DNA of 6,377 nt. Source: Deferribacteres bacterium (GTDB taxonomy: Bacteria; Nitrospirota; Thermodesulfovibrionia; UBA6902). The position numbers and the translations under genes are program-made. The stretch covers positions 1 to 6,377 of the forward strand of contig JAUVPO010000113.1 in the NCBI GenBank assembly GCA_030598625.1, written 5' to 3'. This document shows positions 6,210-6,377 of the stretch, piece after piece; the first letter of the stretch is position 1; each line of letters opens with the position of its first letter. The notes under the pieces were generated by a model. It searched no databases. It saw only the letters and a program-made list of their open reading frames with translations, and was not told the origin of the DNA.

Positions 6210-6377
6210 TTACTCTGCTTTTTGATATTCTTTATTTAAGATATCGATCTTCCCCTTCAAGTTTTTCGTGATGAAAACCTTCCTGTTATTATTTACCAAT
6301 ATACCGTCAAGCCCCATTGATTCAAGGATTGTCATGCCTTTTTCAGCTCCAAGGACAAAAACAGCCGTAGAGAGACC
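6210..6377 (-). CDS. apbE: FAD:protein FMN transferase (ApbE), C-terminal fragment cut by the window edge
   Basis: The minus strand from the right edge is open for 55 codons to a TAA at 6210-6212 and begins GLSTAVFVLGAEKG, followed by a short region with ILVNNNRKVFITKNL. This is the C-terminal pattern of ApbE (D-x-L-S-T-A-x-F-V-L-G, then a strand-turn-strand ending in a lysine-rich tail). The threonine of the conserved metal-binding D-x-x-x-T is present; the aspartate would lie just past the edge. ApbE proteins attach FMN through a phosphoester to Thr or Ser of periplasmic or membrane redox proteins such as RnfG and NqrC, and are usually exported lipoproteins; the signal region is outside the window. 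The gene runs in the same direction as the response regulator, 176 bases upstream of it. Confidence 0.85.
   Translation of the reverse strand, partial: GLSTAVFVLGAEKGMTILESMGLDGILVNNNRKVFITKNLKGKIDILNKEYQKAE

Overview
This 6.4-kb window is a chromosomal segment of a Gram-negative-type bacterium that uses sigma-54. Moderate base composition, an endonuclease-type MutL, an NtrC-family regulator, ApbE and a B12-binding-type radical SAM enzyme would all fit an anaerobe of the Desulfobacterota or Nitrospirota type. That placement is inferred from gene content and style only; no marker gene fixes the taxon.

Left half, plus strand: a family 2 glycosyltransferase with its 5' end cut by the window edge (3-920), a B12-binding-domain radical SAM protein starting two bases after it (923-2398), and mutL (2458-4185) after a 59-base gap. 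The first two look like the end of a cell-surface glycan or lipid modification operon and are probably translationally coupled. mutL is a housekeeping mismatch-repair gene with complete ATPase and endonuclease motifs, and it carries a G8 tract in its interdomain linker.

Right half, minus strand, reading from right to left: the 3' end of apbE (6210-6377), a 176-base gap, a sigma-54-dependent response regulator (4627-6033), a 179-base regulatory gap, and a small gene for a protein with eight cysteines (4205-4447) that converges on mutL. The apbE fragment was found by translating the right edge by hand. Just upstream of the response regulator is an in-frame scrap (6030-6110) that reads like the last residues of a histidine kinase and overlaps the regulator start by ATGA. 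The rest of that kinase is absent, so the regulator appears to have lost its adjacent partner.

The most interesting part is the gap 4448-4626. It contains a near-consensus sigma-54 -24/-12 element facing the small gene. About 85 and 105 bases upstream of the predicted start site lie two 19-bp dyads of the form CTGTATA-N5-TATACAG, 20 bp centre to centre, one of them overlapping the stop codon of the regulator. Together they look like a compact circuit: NtrC-type activator, tandem enhancer sites, sigma-54 promoter, small Cys-rich protein of unknown function.
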